NCBI GenBank assembly: GCA_023212725.1
Contig: JALBYF010000005.1
Coordinates: 288,246 to 352,245 of the forward strand
From: Tranzscheliella williamsii
Lineage: Eukaryota; Basidiomycota; Ustilaginomycetes; Ustilaginales; Ustilaginaceae
Direction: 5' to 3'
DNA: 64,000 nt
The position numbers and the translations under genes are program-made. The notes below the pieces were generated by a model. It was not told the DNA's origin. It made no database searches and worked only from the letters and a program-made list of their open reading frames with translations. This document shows positions 1 to 10,543 of the stretch, piece by piece; the first letter of the stretch is position 1; the number at the start of each line of letters is the position of its first letter.

Positions 1-683
1 CTCAAAGGTAGGTGATGCATCGGGCGCTGAAGCTGCGATGGTGCTTTTTTCAACGCTATCCACCTCGGCGTCATCATCCGTGGTCTTGGGCATTCGAGCC
101 GAATCAGGAATGTCGTCGTCGGCCACGTGCCCTTCGTAAAACGCGCGAGCGACGCGCATTCTGTCGTCGGCAAGTAGCTCTTCGTATCCGTCCTGAAACA
201 TGCACGGTAAGCGACAGAGAGGAAGACCAGGCCGAGCCGAGGCGCACGAAATCACGTCAGTACCGCGTCGCCTTGCAGCGCGTACGTAGGCGGATGCGCA
301 ACGCCGGTGCGACGACTTACAAGGTCTTCGGGGTTGGTGATGCCTTCTTTCTCCTGTATATTGTGGATGATCTTTGGGGTGGTACTACGCAGCGTAACGG
401 TGGGCAGCGGAGCCAAGGGAAAGGCCAGGTCAGCCGAGTGAAAGCGAATGCAACCAGATGCAGGCACGTGCGGGGAGCTTGGTATGTCCTCGCCCAAGCA
501 TGAAGGGGAAGAGACAGAAGCGACTTACCATCCCCAATGGCGCCAGTGAAACGTCTGGTTGCCTTGAATCTCGATGAGGCTGCCAAGACGCATCTCGCCC
601 TTCATGATCTTGGTCCCGAAGCACGGTTTCGGCCCTTTGCAGCCAGCTCGGTTCGAGCTTGCATATTCAATCCGATACGGCAT
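1..683 (-). CDS. PARP-type zinc-finger protein (3' end beyond the window)
   Basis: Partial gene read as three exons, 683-529, 384-321 and 192-1, giving 137 visible residues. Exon 1 ends at a GTAAG donor and splices in phase 2 to exon 2, which restores the fungal PARP-finger signature WRHWGCTTPK. The likely zinc ligands are C15, C21, H49 and C52; the spacing C-x5-C...H-x2-C is that of small fungal PARP-finger proteins. Exon 3 carries an acidic stretch containing GHVADDDIPDSA. Such fingers bind DNA breaks in PARP and DNA ligase III; here no catalytic domain is visible, and the small fungal proteins of this type usually have none, so a DNA-damage or chromatin role is inference. The ATG at 683-681 opens the finger directly. 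It diverges from the PPPDE gene. What lies past base 1 is unknown. Confidence 0.8.
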
Positions 684-1605
684 GGTGGTGGATGTCGAGC
701 GACGCGTCTGATCGCGACGGATATTGGGAGGAAGCGCGACTGCTCTCTACTCTTGACAAGAAATAATTGAAACGGATGAGAACAGGGAGCCACGAAGGCC
801 GTATTCTCTGACAGGCACGGATGCGAGGAGGGTATAGGGGGGATATGGAAGGAAAGGAAGAGGCAGAGACAGAGCGGATGGACGGATGGGTGTCGTGCAC
901 GTCTCCACGCTCGACGCATTAATCCAAAAAAAAGGCACGGCTTTAGAGTCAGGGAGCAAGCCAAAGGCGTCCGTCCTGCCGCCTTGCTTTACTGACGCGT
1001 TGGTGATTGCGGGTTTGACATGTTCACGATACACAAGCAGCCACAACGGTTCGCGGCGGTCGTCTGACTCCGTTTCGATGCCGCTATGCCGTCTGGTTTG
1101 CTGCTTGTTGTGTGCGCAGACTCAAGCTCAAGAGGCTATACCCGCGCACGAGTGGCTGGTCTGGGGCGCTTCATTTCGAACGTGCTGTGGGTCCGTGGCG
1201 ACCTCGTTCTCTTTTTTGCGCTTTTTCGGGCTCGATTTCTTAGGGGGATTTCTGTTTTCGAACGAGGCCATAACTGATTACCTCGGTCCCATCAGCCGTG
1301 CCGAACGTATTTAGGTGCGACACCAGAAACAAAAGAGGCAAGGCAGCTTTCTGACAGCGCCAGTAATCAGATATCGCAAGTGCTTCCGTTAGAGCTGCTG
1401 GACACAATATACATCCTGAAGATGAAACTTGGCTACTGCCTTTTGTTACGTGGTAGTTAATACCCACATACGTTGCGTGCTCGGTCCGCCACCCTTGCGC
1501 TTCTTTGGTCCACCGTTTGACCGGGGCGATTGCTTTAGCCGTTTACGAGGCGTTCGACGCATCTGTATCGCAATTTTGCGGCCGTGCAAGTGTCCCGCAC
1601 TTACG
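684..1605. other. Divergent intergenic region
   Basis: Shared upstream region of the PARP-finger gene (leftward) and the PPPDE gene (rightward). Open frames here are short and have no recognisable domain. The PPPDE frame is open upstream to 1429, but the first well-placed ATG is at 1606. I see no RNA gene or clear repeat. Confidence 0.6.
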
Positions 1606-2652
1606 ATGGCGACTCATGGGGCTACAGACAAGGACGCCAGCAGTCACGGTACGCCCGTCTACATCACGGTATGGGATCTATCCCCGCCATCGACCTGGGC
1701 GAGCGCAGCATACGGGCTCTTCGGCTTGGGAGTTTTTCACTCGAACGTATGGCTTCCCGATCTGTCGGTCGAATGGGCCTTTGGCGGGCATGGCTACTCG
1801 GAGATCAGCGGCATCTTTTCGCTCCCTCACGATCCTACCACGATCGAAGCGATTAGGGAGCGGGTTGAAGACTCTGCACGCCGTGCATCCCTACACGATG
1901 TGCCATCCGTGCCTTCGACGCTGGACGGCATGTCGGTGCTGGGCTCCGAACGTATCCCACAGCCAGGGCCTTCGCCAATACCAAACGCCCGGTACGTTGG
2001 CAGTTACTTCATTGGCTACGCGGCGGACCCGGGGACGCCGGGTCTGAGACCTGGAACACAAGCAGAGACCGTTCCTTTCGGACGCTGGGCAGCCGCGCAG
2101 ACCGGCAGTGAGGCGTTCCGGGAGCCGCATTGTTTCGTCGATCCGTACTACAGGTATGCCGCCGACGTGCTGTTGTCCTCCTCGTCGTCGGTAGGCATGG
2201 CCCGGGCCGGGAGCAATAGCGCCTCCTCGTCGTCTCCGCTGCCGGACGGTGCAGCGCAGATGCGGGCCTGTCAGCATCCGAGGCACCGCGGACAACGGCT
2301 CGCCGCCGTCTCGTACGCAATGAAAACGCTGCAGTCGCTCCGCAGAGACCCCGGCTGGACCGGGCCGCGCTACGACCTTTTGGCCCGCAACTGCAATCAC
2401 TTTACCGACGTCGTCTGCACAACGCTCGTTGGCGCACACATCCCCGCCTGGATCAACCGCTCCGCTGTCCTCGGCAAAAGTGTCGTGTGGGCCATTCCCA
2501 AATCTATATTGGACATCGAGACCGGCGTCCCGCTCGAAGCGGACACCAGCCCAACGGAGGAACAGCATCTCGGTCACAACGTTCCCAATCAGCATCAGAA
2601 CAGCTCCCTGGGACAACGTCTCCGCGACGAGGTACACTCGGCAGATACCTAA
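1606..2652 (+). CDS. PPPDE (DUF862) domain protein, DeSI-like deSUMOylating isopeptidase
   Basis: Single-exon protein of 348 residues. The PPPDE fold is a papain-like cysteine peptidase with a His-Cys dyad. The predicted His is H45 in GVFHSNVWL, followed by the family FGGHG turn at about residues 59-63. The predicted Cys is C263 in ARNCNHFTDVV, and the family's amphipathic segment around AHIPAWINR follows. Family members remove SUMO or ubiquitin-like modifiers in cytosol or nucleus. The protein is twice the length of human DeSI-1 (about 168 residues) because a Ser/Pro-rich insertion of roughly 130 residues (about 85-225) separates the two catalytic segments, and there is a polar C-terminal tail. 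I chose the ATG at 1606 because it sits just before the domain; upstream residues in the same frame look untranslated. The substrate cannot be told from sequence. Confidence 0.85.
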   Translation: MATHGATDKDASSHGTPVYITVWDLSPPSTWASAAYGLFGLGVFHSNVWLPDLSVEWAFGGHGYSEISGIFSLPHDPTTIEAIRERVEDSARRASLHDVPSVPSTLDGMSVLGSERIPQPGPSPIPNARYVGSYFIGYAADPGTPGLRPGTQAETVPFGRWAAAQTGSEAFREPHCFVDPYYRYAADVLLSSSSSVGMARAGSNSASSSSPLPDGAAQMRACQHPRHRGQRLAAVSYAMKTLQSLRRDPGWTGPRYDLLARNCNHFTDVVCTTLVGAHIPAWINRSAVLGKSVVWAIPKSILDIETGVPLEADTSPTEEQHLGHNVPNQHQNSSLGQRLRDEVHSADT

Positions 2653-2761
2653 ACGCAACCACAGCCGCACTCTGTTAGACCCGTAGATACCACTAGATTG
2701 CAATCGAGAAGTGTAGGAGACAACAGGTAGAACAGTTGGCCGATGGGACGCGAGATGAGCA

Positions 2762-5700
2762 CTAACGTTGCTTCTGCTTCTTGGTACGCGCGTCCTTCTT
2801 CGGGCTCCCCTTTCCCGCCTTCTTGGCGGGCGATTCGGCCTTCTCCTCGTCGGCAGCCCGCTTGGTCCCCTTGACCGAGATCGTGGTGTTGAAGCCTGTG
2901 AGATCTCTGCTGCCGTTCTGCAGGACCATTTTTGCTACTTCCGCCTCGGCTTCGGACCAGTCCGGGCCGCCTTGGCCCGCATCCTTGATCGCGTACTTGG
3001 TGAGGTTCATTGAATCGATGAGCTTCTTCTTCGCTTCCAGCGTGTCTGCATCGTCGTCCTGCTCGTCGCTGTCTGCCTCGACATTGTCAGCATCGTGGCT
3101 ATAGCCGTCCTTGTCCTCGCCGGCGTGGTTGCGTCCTTCTTCATGACTGGCCAGGAACTCTTTGCCAGCGGCCTGAAGCTCTGATCGCAGGTCGCCCTTC
3201 AGCGCGGACCAGTCGTCTGTGTCGGTGGCCCCAGCGCCATTCGCTTTTCTCCTGAGTGGCGCGCGGGCGTTCCCAGCGCCGCCGAGTTCGGGCATGGATT
3301 CGGCGATCTCCTTCTTCTCCACCTTGCGCAGGCTCTTGACCAGGAGCCTTACCGTCTTGACGAACAGCGCCATGGCCTGTTGAAGCGGCAGGCGCAGTTC
3401 CGCACCGATGTCGTCGGGCGTTTTCCTCTGAAGCCCGATGGCAAGCAACAGCGACGACTGAAGGCCAGAGAGCCGCAGCTCCTCCTCTTCGTCGTGGGCG
3501 TCGATGGCGGAAGCGGCAGCCTCGTCTTCGCGCACAGCTCGTAGCCGGTTGTTGAAGTACAGCGAGGCTAGTGTCGGCAGCAGATCGAGCACGACCGACA
3601 TTTCCACCATGTTGCTCGAGTACGATTCCATTCGCTTCATGTCGAACGGCGTCAGTAACGTTCGGAGCTCCGATGCTGAGAGCGCCTTCGACGATGGTAC
3701 GGCATCCAACTCGGCTCCACCTAGACGTGCGCCCTGCGTCGCCGCCTCCAGCACGGTCAACGCAGTGATGGTGGAAAACTCACGGAACTTGAACGACAGC
3801 AATGAGATGAAGCGTTTTCGGAAGTCGGCGGCGAGTGCGCCCAACCACGCTGCGCCGGTAGTCGTCGTGGAAGAGTCCAAGGCCTTGAGCTGCACCGTCG
3901 TATACTCGCCGGTGAGGTCGTTGGGGATCTGTCGCACCCAGAGCGGGACGTATCCGGACTTCTTCCAGAACTTGAACAACTGTGGTGTGAGGCCGTACGA
4001 CACGCCGAGCCAGTCGAGCGACTCCGGCCGCCGTTCCGAGAGCCGTTGAAGCAGTGCCGGCATGCGAGATGCATCCCGGACCTTGATCTCGTCGCCCTGA
4101 AGGAGCGTTGTTTCTTTCGAAATCTTCCGATCTCGGACCGCAGCGAATGTCTCGCCATCGTCAAGGTCTTCACGTACGTTGTCAACGTCGAGGAGTTGGC
4201 CGCTGTAAAAAGCCTCAAGCGCCTCAAGCGCACGCGCACCGTAACCCATACGCGCATAGTCGGGATGAACGGCGATCCTGACGACACGCGCACCCGAGAG
4301 CGACGCGAAATCCGCATCTTGAAACTGCTGGGCTACCAGCCAGGGGATCAGATCCCCCGCCTCTCGAGTGCCACGGCTGAGGCTGTTGAGCACCGCTCCT
4401 CGACTGATGTTGCCTTCCAGCGCCACTTGGACAACACATAGCGGCTCTGGCAGTCCTCCCTCGCTACCACTAAGCGGTGCCAAGAGGACAAAGAGCCTGT
4501 GACCAGGGGCATCGCTCATGAGCTGCAGGTCGTTCGGAGAGTTCTTGTAATGGCTGGCGACGTACAAGGCCATCATGCGTTGCAAAAACACCTCGGAGGC
4601 AGGATGGTAACTGAATAAGGCGTCTCTGTTGACCATGTACAGATCACAGGATGATGGGTGCGGGCATCCTTTAGACTTCAACGTTGCGGAGGACAGCCGG
4701 GTCAGGGAAGCGTCGAGACAGAGCAGCTGATGGAGCCAGGCCTCAACATTGTCGCCACGAGAGTATCGAATAGGCTCCTTGAGCTCGACCTCTTTCAGCG
4801 ACCGCGCAGCAAGTGCCGCCCCGGCGGCACGACCGGTGCTCAGGCTGCCCTTCCCGTCTTTCTTGGCGACCGCCTTGCTCGTGGAAACGGAATCGTCAGC
4901 AGCGGAAGCATCAACAACACCTTTAGCATTGTCTCGCAGCTGCTGGATAAGCTTGAGCGAGAGGCTCCGGCCAGTACCCTCGTAGCCATTGATGGTAGAG
5001 GAGAGGAATACCAGGTACGGACCCATCAGGTTGCGGACAAGCGTCAGAGGAATAGCAGCCGCCTCATCGATAACCACCAGCTCTGCCTGGCCCAAAACCT
5101 GGTGATCTTGTGGCTGAATGTACTGAATCGTCTGGCGGTGACCACGGAAGATGTTAACTCGAACCACGACATCCTTCCATTCGCCGGTCCCCCTTTGAAG
5201 ATCCCAGTCTGCCACCTCTTCGTACCCAAGTGCATCTAGCCCCTTGAAGACAAACTCAAACAGAGTCTTGAGATTCTCTGGACTTGGCGAGGTGACAAAG
5301 ATATTGCTGTAGCCATGCGCCACAGCGGCGGCTATGCAAAGGCCAAGGGCTGCCGACTTGCCCCGACCTCGAGCCGCCGTGAGCGCTACGGTGGTGGAAA
5401 GCGAAGAGCTCGCCAAGATATCGAGGATGGTGAGTACCGCCTTGGCCTGGTCCAGCGTTTTAGCGTGTTTGACAACCTCTCCGACCACTTTGGTCTCTCT
5501 GACTTGGTCCTTGAGGTCGGCCAACTCAGTCTCTGCCTCGACACGATCCTTTCCTTTTCTAACCGTGGATCCAACTCCGGTACCCGCGCCGGTGCTGGTT
5601 TCGGGAAGCGGCTTAATGTCCTTGGCTTTGCTTAAAGGCAGCACATTGAGCTCGTCGTCGAGCAGCAGGGTATCTTGGTTGGCACCGAGCGAGAGCAAGA

Positions 5701-6259
5701 ACCGTTCGTTGAACCTGGCTACAGGGTCGTCGTCCGAGGCGTTCGATCTGTAGCTGCGATGTACGTCCATGCCGAGCGAGTAGAGTTGTCGCAAGCTGGA
5801 CATGGTTTTGAGGAGAAGGACTACGACACCACCGCCTTCGACGGTCTCGATGGTCCTGGCCAAAAGATTCGGTGTGACAGCTTCAAAGTCCTGAAGAATA
5901 AGCATACCATAGGTCTGGCCGAGGATCTTTGGCGTGTCCTTGTAGTAGCAGTACCGTATATCTGTCAAGCTAACAAAGAGCTCAAACGGATCGCCTTCCC
6001 CCTTTTCCCGAACACCGCGCTTGATGTCATTCTTGATCTTTTGCTCTCGTTTCTTACGGTGTGTGGTGAAGCCAAGATCCTTTTTGTAGCACCATAGCAC
6101 ATTAGGTCTGGACTGTACCCTGGACTGGGACAGGAGGAAGTGGAGATTGACCACTTGATCCTTGCCCTTGTCTCCTACGACAACGAAGAAGGAACGATGA
6201 TTGAGGGCGACATTGTTCCTGATCAGCGTGGGAATCCTCGGATCCAATTGCTTGCGCAT
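2762..6259 (-). CDS. KRE33: RNA cytidine acetyltransferase (Kre33/NAT10)
   Basis: Uninterrupted 1165-residue protein matching the Kre33/NAT10/TmcA family end to end. It makes N4-acetylcytidine in 18S rRNA, and with an adaptor in some tRNAs, using acetyl-CoA and ATP; it acts in the nucleolus during 40S assembly. Domains in order: N-terminal TmcA/DUF1726 region (1-200); helicase-like ATPase with Walker A in AARGRGKSAALG (about 296-307) and Walker B in LVVIDEAAAIP (394-404); GNAT acetyltransferase with RIAVHPDYARMGYG (661-674); a C-terminal tRNA-binding-like region; and a Lys-rich tail of nucleolar-localisation type. It is somewhat longer than yeast Kre33 (1056) or human NAT10 (1025) through charged inserts near 215-250, 445-490 and 1010-1090. 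The ATG at 6259 opens the conserved segment MRKQLDPRIPTLI. Its stop lies about 110 bp from that of the PPPDE gene (convergent). Confidence 0.97.
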   Translation of the reverse strand: MRKQLDPRIPTLIRNNVALNHRSFFVVVGDKGKDQVVNLHFLLSQSRVQSRPNVLWCYKKDLGFTTHRKKREQKIKNDIKRGVREKGEGDPFELFVSLTDIRYCYYKDTPKILGQTYGMLILQDFEAVTPNLLARTIETVEGGGVVVLLLKTMSSLRQLYSLGMDVHRSYRSNASDDDPVARFNERFLLSLGANQDTLLLDDELNVLPLSKAKDIKPLPETSTGAGTGVGSTVRKGKDRVEAETELADLKDQVRETKVVGEVVKHAKTLDQAKAVLTILDILASSSLSTTVALTAARGRGKSAALGLCIAAAVAHGYSNIFVTSPSPENLKTLFEFVFKGLDALGYEEVADWDLQRGTGEWKDVVVRVNIFRGHRQTIQYIQPQDHQVLGQAELVVIDEAAAIPLTLVRNLMGPYLVFLSSTINGYEGTGRSLSLKLIQQLRDNAKGVVDASAADDSVSTSKAVAKKDGKGSLSTGRAAGAALAARSLKEVELKEPIRYSRGDNVEAWLHQLLCLDASLTRLSSATLKSKGCPHPSSCDLYMVNRDALFSYHPASEVFLQRMMALYVASHYKNSPNDLQLMSDAPGHRLFVLLAPLSGSEGGLPEPLCVVQVALEGNISRGAVLNSLSRGTREAGDLIPWLVAQQFQDADFASLSGARVVRIAVHPDYARMGYGARALEALEAFYSGQLLDVDNVREDLDDGETFAAVRDRKISKETTLLQGDEIKVRDASRMPALLQRLSERRPESLDWLGVSYGLTPQLFKFWKKSGYVPLWVRQIPNDLTGEYTTVQLKALDSSTTTTGAAWLGALAADFRKRFISLLSFKFREFSTITALTVLEAATQGARLGGAELDAVPSSKALSASELRTLLTPFDMKRMESYSSNMVEMSVVLDLLPTLASLYFNNRLRAVREDEAAASAIDAHDEEEELRLSGLQSSLLLAIGLQRKTPDDIGAELRLPLQQAMALFVKTVRLLVKSLRKVEKKEIAESMPELGGAGNARAPLRRKANGAGATDTDDWSALKGDLRSELQAAGKEFLASHEEGRNHAGEDKDGYSHDADNVEADSDEQDDDADTLEAKKKLIDSMNLTKYAIKDAGQGGPDWSEAEAEVAKMVLQNGSRDLTGFNTTISVKGTKRAADEEKAESPAKKAGKGSPKKDARTKKQKQR

Positions 6260-6787
6260 GACGACCTATCACGAGCTTTATAAGACAACCAGCCGGCCCT
6301 TAGCTGAGAATGAGCCTGTCAGCAAGCTCCTATCCGACGGAGATGAGGTGACGGAGAAAACGTTGCTTGATGGAAGAAAGGGAGCGAGAGCCAAGGTCGA
6401 TGGTCGGCCAGGCAGGCCAATGGTAACTTCTTGAAATTTTTCCAGTGTGAGCGAAATTCCGTTTACGCTTTCTCGACAAAGTCAGTCAGAATCCTGATCT
6501 TCAGAAAAAGTGGAGAAGCCATCGGCCCGATTCAGCAATGATCTGTGGTGATCTGACACGGACATCTGCAGACACCTCTTTTCGCTCTCTATTCTTACGC
6601 ACTTTACGATGAGTCCAGCTCAGCGCTCACGCAGGGAAACGCAGGGAGACGTCCTTGAAAGGTCTTCATTCAATATCACGCAACAAATGCTATGTGGTGC
6701 CATTTTCTAGGTTGACAAGAGTGGCATTCTTCTGGCACCTGGTCCTCAAGCTTGTCTTCGCGATCAAATCCTGTTTTTGCAGTCTAC
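6260..6787. other. Intergenic region upstream of KRE33
   Basis: 528 bp between the KRE33 start and the stop of the HNH gene, both on the minus strand, so it should hold the KRE33 promoter and the 3' end of the HNH transcript. Only short unsupported frames are present. No repeat or RNA gene is seen. Confidence 0.5.
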
Positions 6788-8951
6788 TTAGACCTCGACC
6801 AACGTCAGAATGGCAGCTAGCACCTCCCGAGGGCGAAGCAAGTCGTGTATCAAAATTTCGTCGAAGAGAGTCGCTTTTGCGACTTCGCCATCCTCCTCGA
6901 CTCTGTCCTCTTCATCTTCTGTAAAGTCACTTTCGTATCCACAATAGCTTTCTTCGTCGCCGCGTTCCTCGTGTCTTTGTTTGCTGTCGCCATGCTTTGC
7001 GTCTTCCCTTGCACCCTCGACTCCAGTAAAAGGACACAATTCCCTTTCGGTCTCAGCTATCTTTTCTTCAGAAGTCTTTTCTGCGGAGTCTGTGTCGAAT
7101 TCGTTGACTGTTCCTTGAGAGCTCCTGCTTCCTCTATCGCTCCAAGCGAAGCCCGAAGTTGCACTCCAGCTGCTTCCAGGAGCAACAGGGAACTCCATCG
7201 CGGTAGAGCGGCCAAAATTATGGGGTCCATTAGGCGCTGCGGTCCCAGTTGCAGCGCTTTGATCGTCCACATGGTTGGCCGCAACAAGGCCGTCCTTGAG
7301 CCCCTCCAAGGTATCTCTGTGAGAAAATCGCAGAGTCGGCGTGGTGAACTTCAGGAATAACGTGATAATCGCCTGAAATAACATGAACATGACAAAGTCA
7401 ACCAATAGGCACAGGGGGTACAGGACTACAACACACGGTCGCTTACCTTTACATTGAGGTTTGGTATCTTCCCGCTGCTGTAGTTGACTTGTTTCACCGC
7501 TGTGGCTCCTGAGGTGACTTGCGAGACCACATAGTTGAGACCACCGAGATTATAATAGACAAGGTCTTCCTCAATAATGGGTCCGTGGAGGAAGTACACC
7601 CGAGAATTATAGATGCTAATCTTGTGGCTGTCGAACCTGGAAAGAGGAAAGTGTGTTGGTCGTGATCAGTAGCCTGAGCATAGAGAAGAACGTCATAAAC
7701 TCACATTTTGTGGTGTCTTGTGCCTAGTGACAAGCCGTTGTCCTCGTGATGAAGGGAGCGGTTTGCAATTGCAAATAAAGAGAAACGTGGGTGGAAACGA
7801 GATAGTCCTCCGAGGAGCTTGATCCGGGGGTCCATGATATCGAAATGAGCTTGCGGTGGGTCTGAACAAAACAGGACTTCGAGAATTTCTTTATATAGAG
7901 TTTCAGTGGCTGCTTTGGGGATGATATGTCCCGCTTCGACAAAGTCTGAGCTCTGGCTAATCAGGCATCTCTCGTGATGCAGTCTCAAGACCCGGTCCCG
8001 AAAGTTCCAAAGCTGAGCACCTGAAGGAGTGTGCCCTGTATCTCTTGCGACGACGGCTGCTTCTTCTTCATTCCTGTTCGTCCCTTGCCCCGCCCCGTCC
8101 TCATCGCGTCGACGTTTGTTGTTGTGATCCGTCGCCCTACGGGACAAAGGATGCCATAATGGCTTCAGCGTTTCGTCCAAATACGTCGATCGCTGAAGTC
8201 CTGAGACGAGCCGTTCAAGGTAGCCCGCTGCCTTGAGTCGCTTGCAGTCGATCACGACAACAATATCTGTCGCTCGGGTGTCCGCAAGAGAAGTGTGGTA
8301 CAGCTCGTGCTCGAACTCTTGAGCCGTTAAACCGGGCGTGAGGAAACTGACCAGCGCGTCGAACTGCTTTCTGCAGTCGTGATCAGGTTCGACCCAGCCT
8401 ACCCTATCTCCCCTAGTGTCGAAGCACGGGCAGGATGGCACGGTGATACCAACATACTCGCAAAAGTCGGCCATTGTCTGTTCGAGCGGCATACAGGCCG
8501 CAGTGGCAAATGGAATCGCGCTGACTTCTTCGGCGGGATGGAAGACCCACGATGATCTCAGGCTAGCTTGCGAGACCTTTATCTGCCAGAAGCGGTAATC
8601 ACGATTGGCAAACCGTGCTAGGCTCTTTATATTGCCTACACCGCTGAAGCGATAATATATGTTGATCATCTTGGGTTGAGACCAGTCGTGTCCACTGGCA
8701 GGGAACAGTGAAGATTGACTTGGCATCACTGAGTAACCTTGAAATTTGTCGCAGGGGGTGGAAGTCCTTCGGGGTGGAACGGTTTGCGTTGGTGTGGTGG
8801 GAGATGGGGGAAGCGTGCTAACGATAGCTGATGAGGCTTGAGAAGTTGTTTCCACCTGGCAGGGAAGGGTGCGACTAGGTGCAATGGCCTCGTGCTGGTT
8901 GTCCACGTCGCCCGCAGCGTCGGCAGCATACAAGGTAGGGAGTGAATTCAT
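6788..8951 (-). CDS. Fungal HNH-endonuclease-domain protein
   Basis: Three exons: 8951-7705, 7636-7447 and 7372-6788, predicting 673 residues. The introns are 68 and 74 bp with GTGAGT and GTAAGC donors and CAG acceptors. The centre (about 315-425) is an HNH_2-type module: LRLHHERCLISQSSDFVEAG, then HIIPKA with H342, then NGLSLGTRHHKMFDSHKISI, which exists only after splicing exon 1 to exon 2. That supports the intron call. The N-terminal third is unassigned. The C-terminal exon encodes a Ser-rich then strongly acidic region (about 560-650), unusual for a simple nuclease. HNH modules cut DNA using a ββα-metal fold; such proteins are often multi-copy in basidiomycete genomes and their role is unknown. 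Activity, target and mobility are not shown by the sequence. Confidence 0.8.
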
Positions 8952-10543
8952 CCTCGCTATGCCTACAAGTTCGAATAGTTCACAGACTGATGACGAAGTT
9001 GAGGCTTAGGATGTATGCGCATGAAGGGCGTGAACAGAAGAAGAAGGACAAGAAATGCGGACACTTGCACCCCTCAATTTTTTGGGCCGGACTTGAAGGC
9101 CAGACGGGCACGAGAAAGCCAGCGCAGGTCGTGCACCTTTGCAAATTTATCACGATCACATCTTACAACATGGAAGTTCCACAAAGCTGGCATGTGACTA
9201 AAGCTACTATATAAGCCTAGTAAATTGCATCACTTTAACCGGTTTGAAGGGGGTGGATGTTACGCACAGACGGCGAATTCGATCTGGTTCTTACTTTGCA
9301 TTTTCGATCGAGCTAAGACGTTGCGGTATGGTTGTGTGAAGCTACCACTTTGAGCGTAGGCATGCGTCGGAGTTGCAGTGATCGGCTTCACCTCACAACA
9401 CCTTCACATGCTTAGGCGGCTTCCACTCAACTACAAGCGCCGTGTGGCCAGAGACATACGAGATCAGCTTCGCTTCATTCTATTGCCATCCTCATTGCAC
9501 AAGAATCTGCATAGCGTGTGCCAGAACGGTATCTAGTTAGTAAAAACCAAGTACAACCGTGCAGAGCGCCTGATGTTACGGGCCCGGCTGGTTGACTGCC
9601 TGCATGTGCCTCGATGTCGTATGTTGTAAACTGAAGTGTGTCTGGTCTCAGCCACAAGTGGTTTTTACAATTATCTGCATGTGCCATTGTCAGCAAATCG
9701 CCGCAATGTCACAATCACAATCTGAATGCTATGAGGGATGGTAAACGGAATGCTAAGCTGACACCTAAGGTAGCTCCAGCTGCAGCTTCTATATATGCTC
9801 CTATTGCGATTGTCCGTTTGAGAATGCTTTGGCCTGTATGCCAACTTTTGGCTGGTGTGTGGTGCAAGTGGCTGCGTCGTGCAACTATATCAAGCCTCCA
9901 TGCCCTCCGACGATAAGTACGATGTTGTCCTTCAGTTCACTAGTACGTACGTCTAGGTTGGCTAGACAGCAATATGTTGCTACTCTGTCGGTGCATCATG
10001 ATGGTTCTGCCTTGTCTCCCCACTTGCTTAGGGCCTGTAGTGCAATAAGTAAAGGAGATTTGGGTATAAGAGATGGAAACTCTAGCGACCGATCCGAAGA
10101 TAACCTCCCGCCTTTTGATGTCATGGGTTGTCCGGGTGGTAAGGACCTTCTAGGCCGGGAGAGGTGACAGCCGGATGGCCACAAGATGTGGCCCAAGCGG
10201 ATCTATAGGAACTCAATTATTGTTGCCGGAGGATGTTCAGGCCAGCTGCGTGCGAAAAATAGCGATAGGTGAGCGATTCGTACGGTGAAGAAAAGTTGCG
10301 ATTTATGACAATGCAGAAACGACCAAGTCTCAAATTCAGCATATACAAAAAGGAAAGGCTACGGTTCAGGCAAGCACACGCTAACGTATTGGCTTCTTGA
10401 GCGGTAGGATGGCGCGTTACGGGTATAGACAACGCAACAAAACAGCGAAGAAGTGGTGATTGATAGGAGTGGGGTTCAATGGTCCAGCTTATTGGCGTCC
10501 AAGCCTGCCTTACTACGTCGTGAAGGATGGTGCGACTGTGCCG
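8952..10543. other. Gene-free, relatively AT-rich intergenic region
   Basis: About 1.6 kb between the HNH gene start and the hydrolase stop. It looks more AT-rich than its neighbours, especially 9130-10440. All frames are under 115 codons, with no recognisable domain, signal peptide or splice pattern. It may hold decayed transposon DNA, but I could not match any. Confidence 0.5.
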
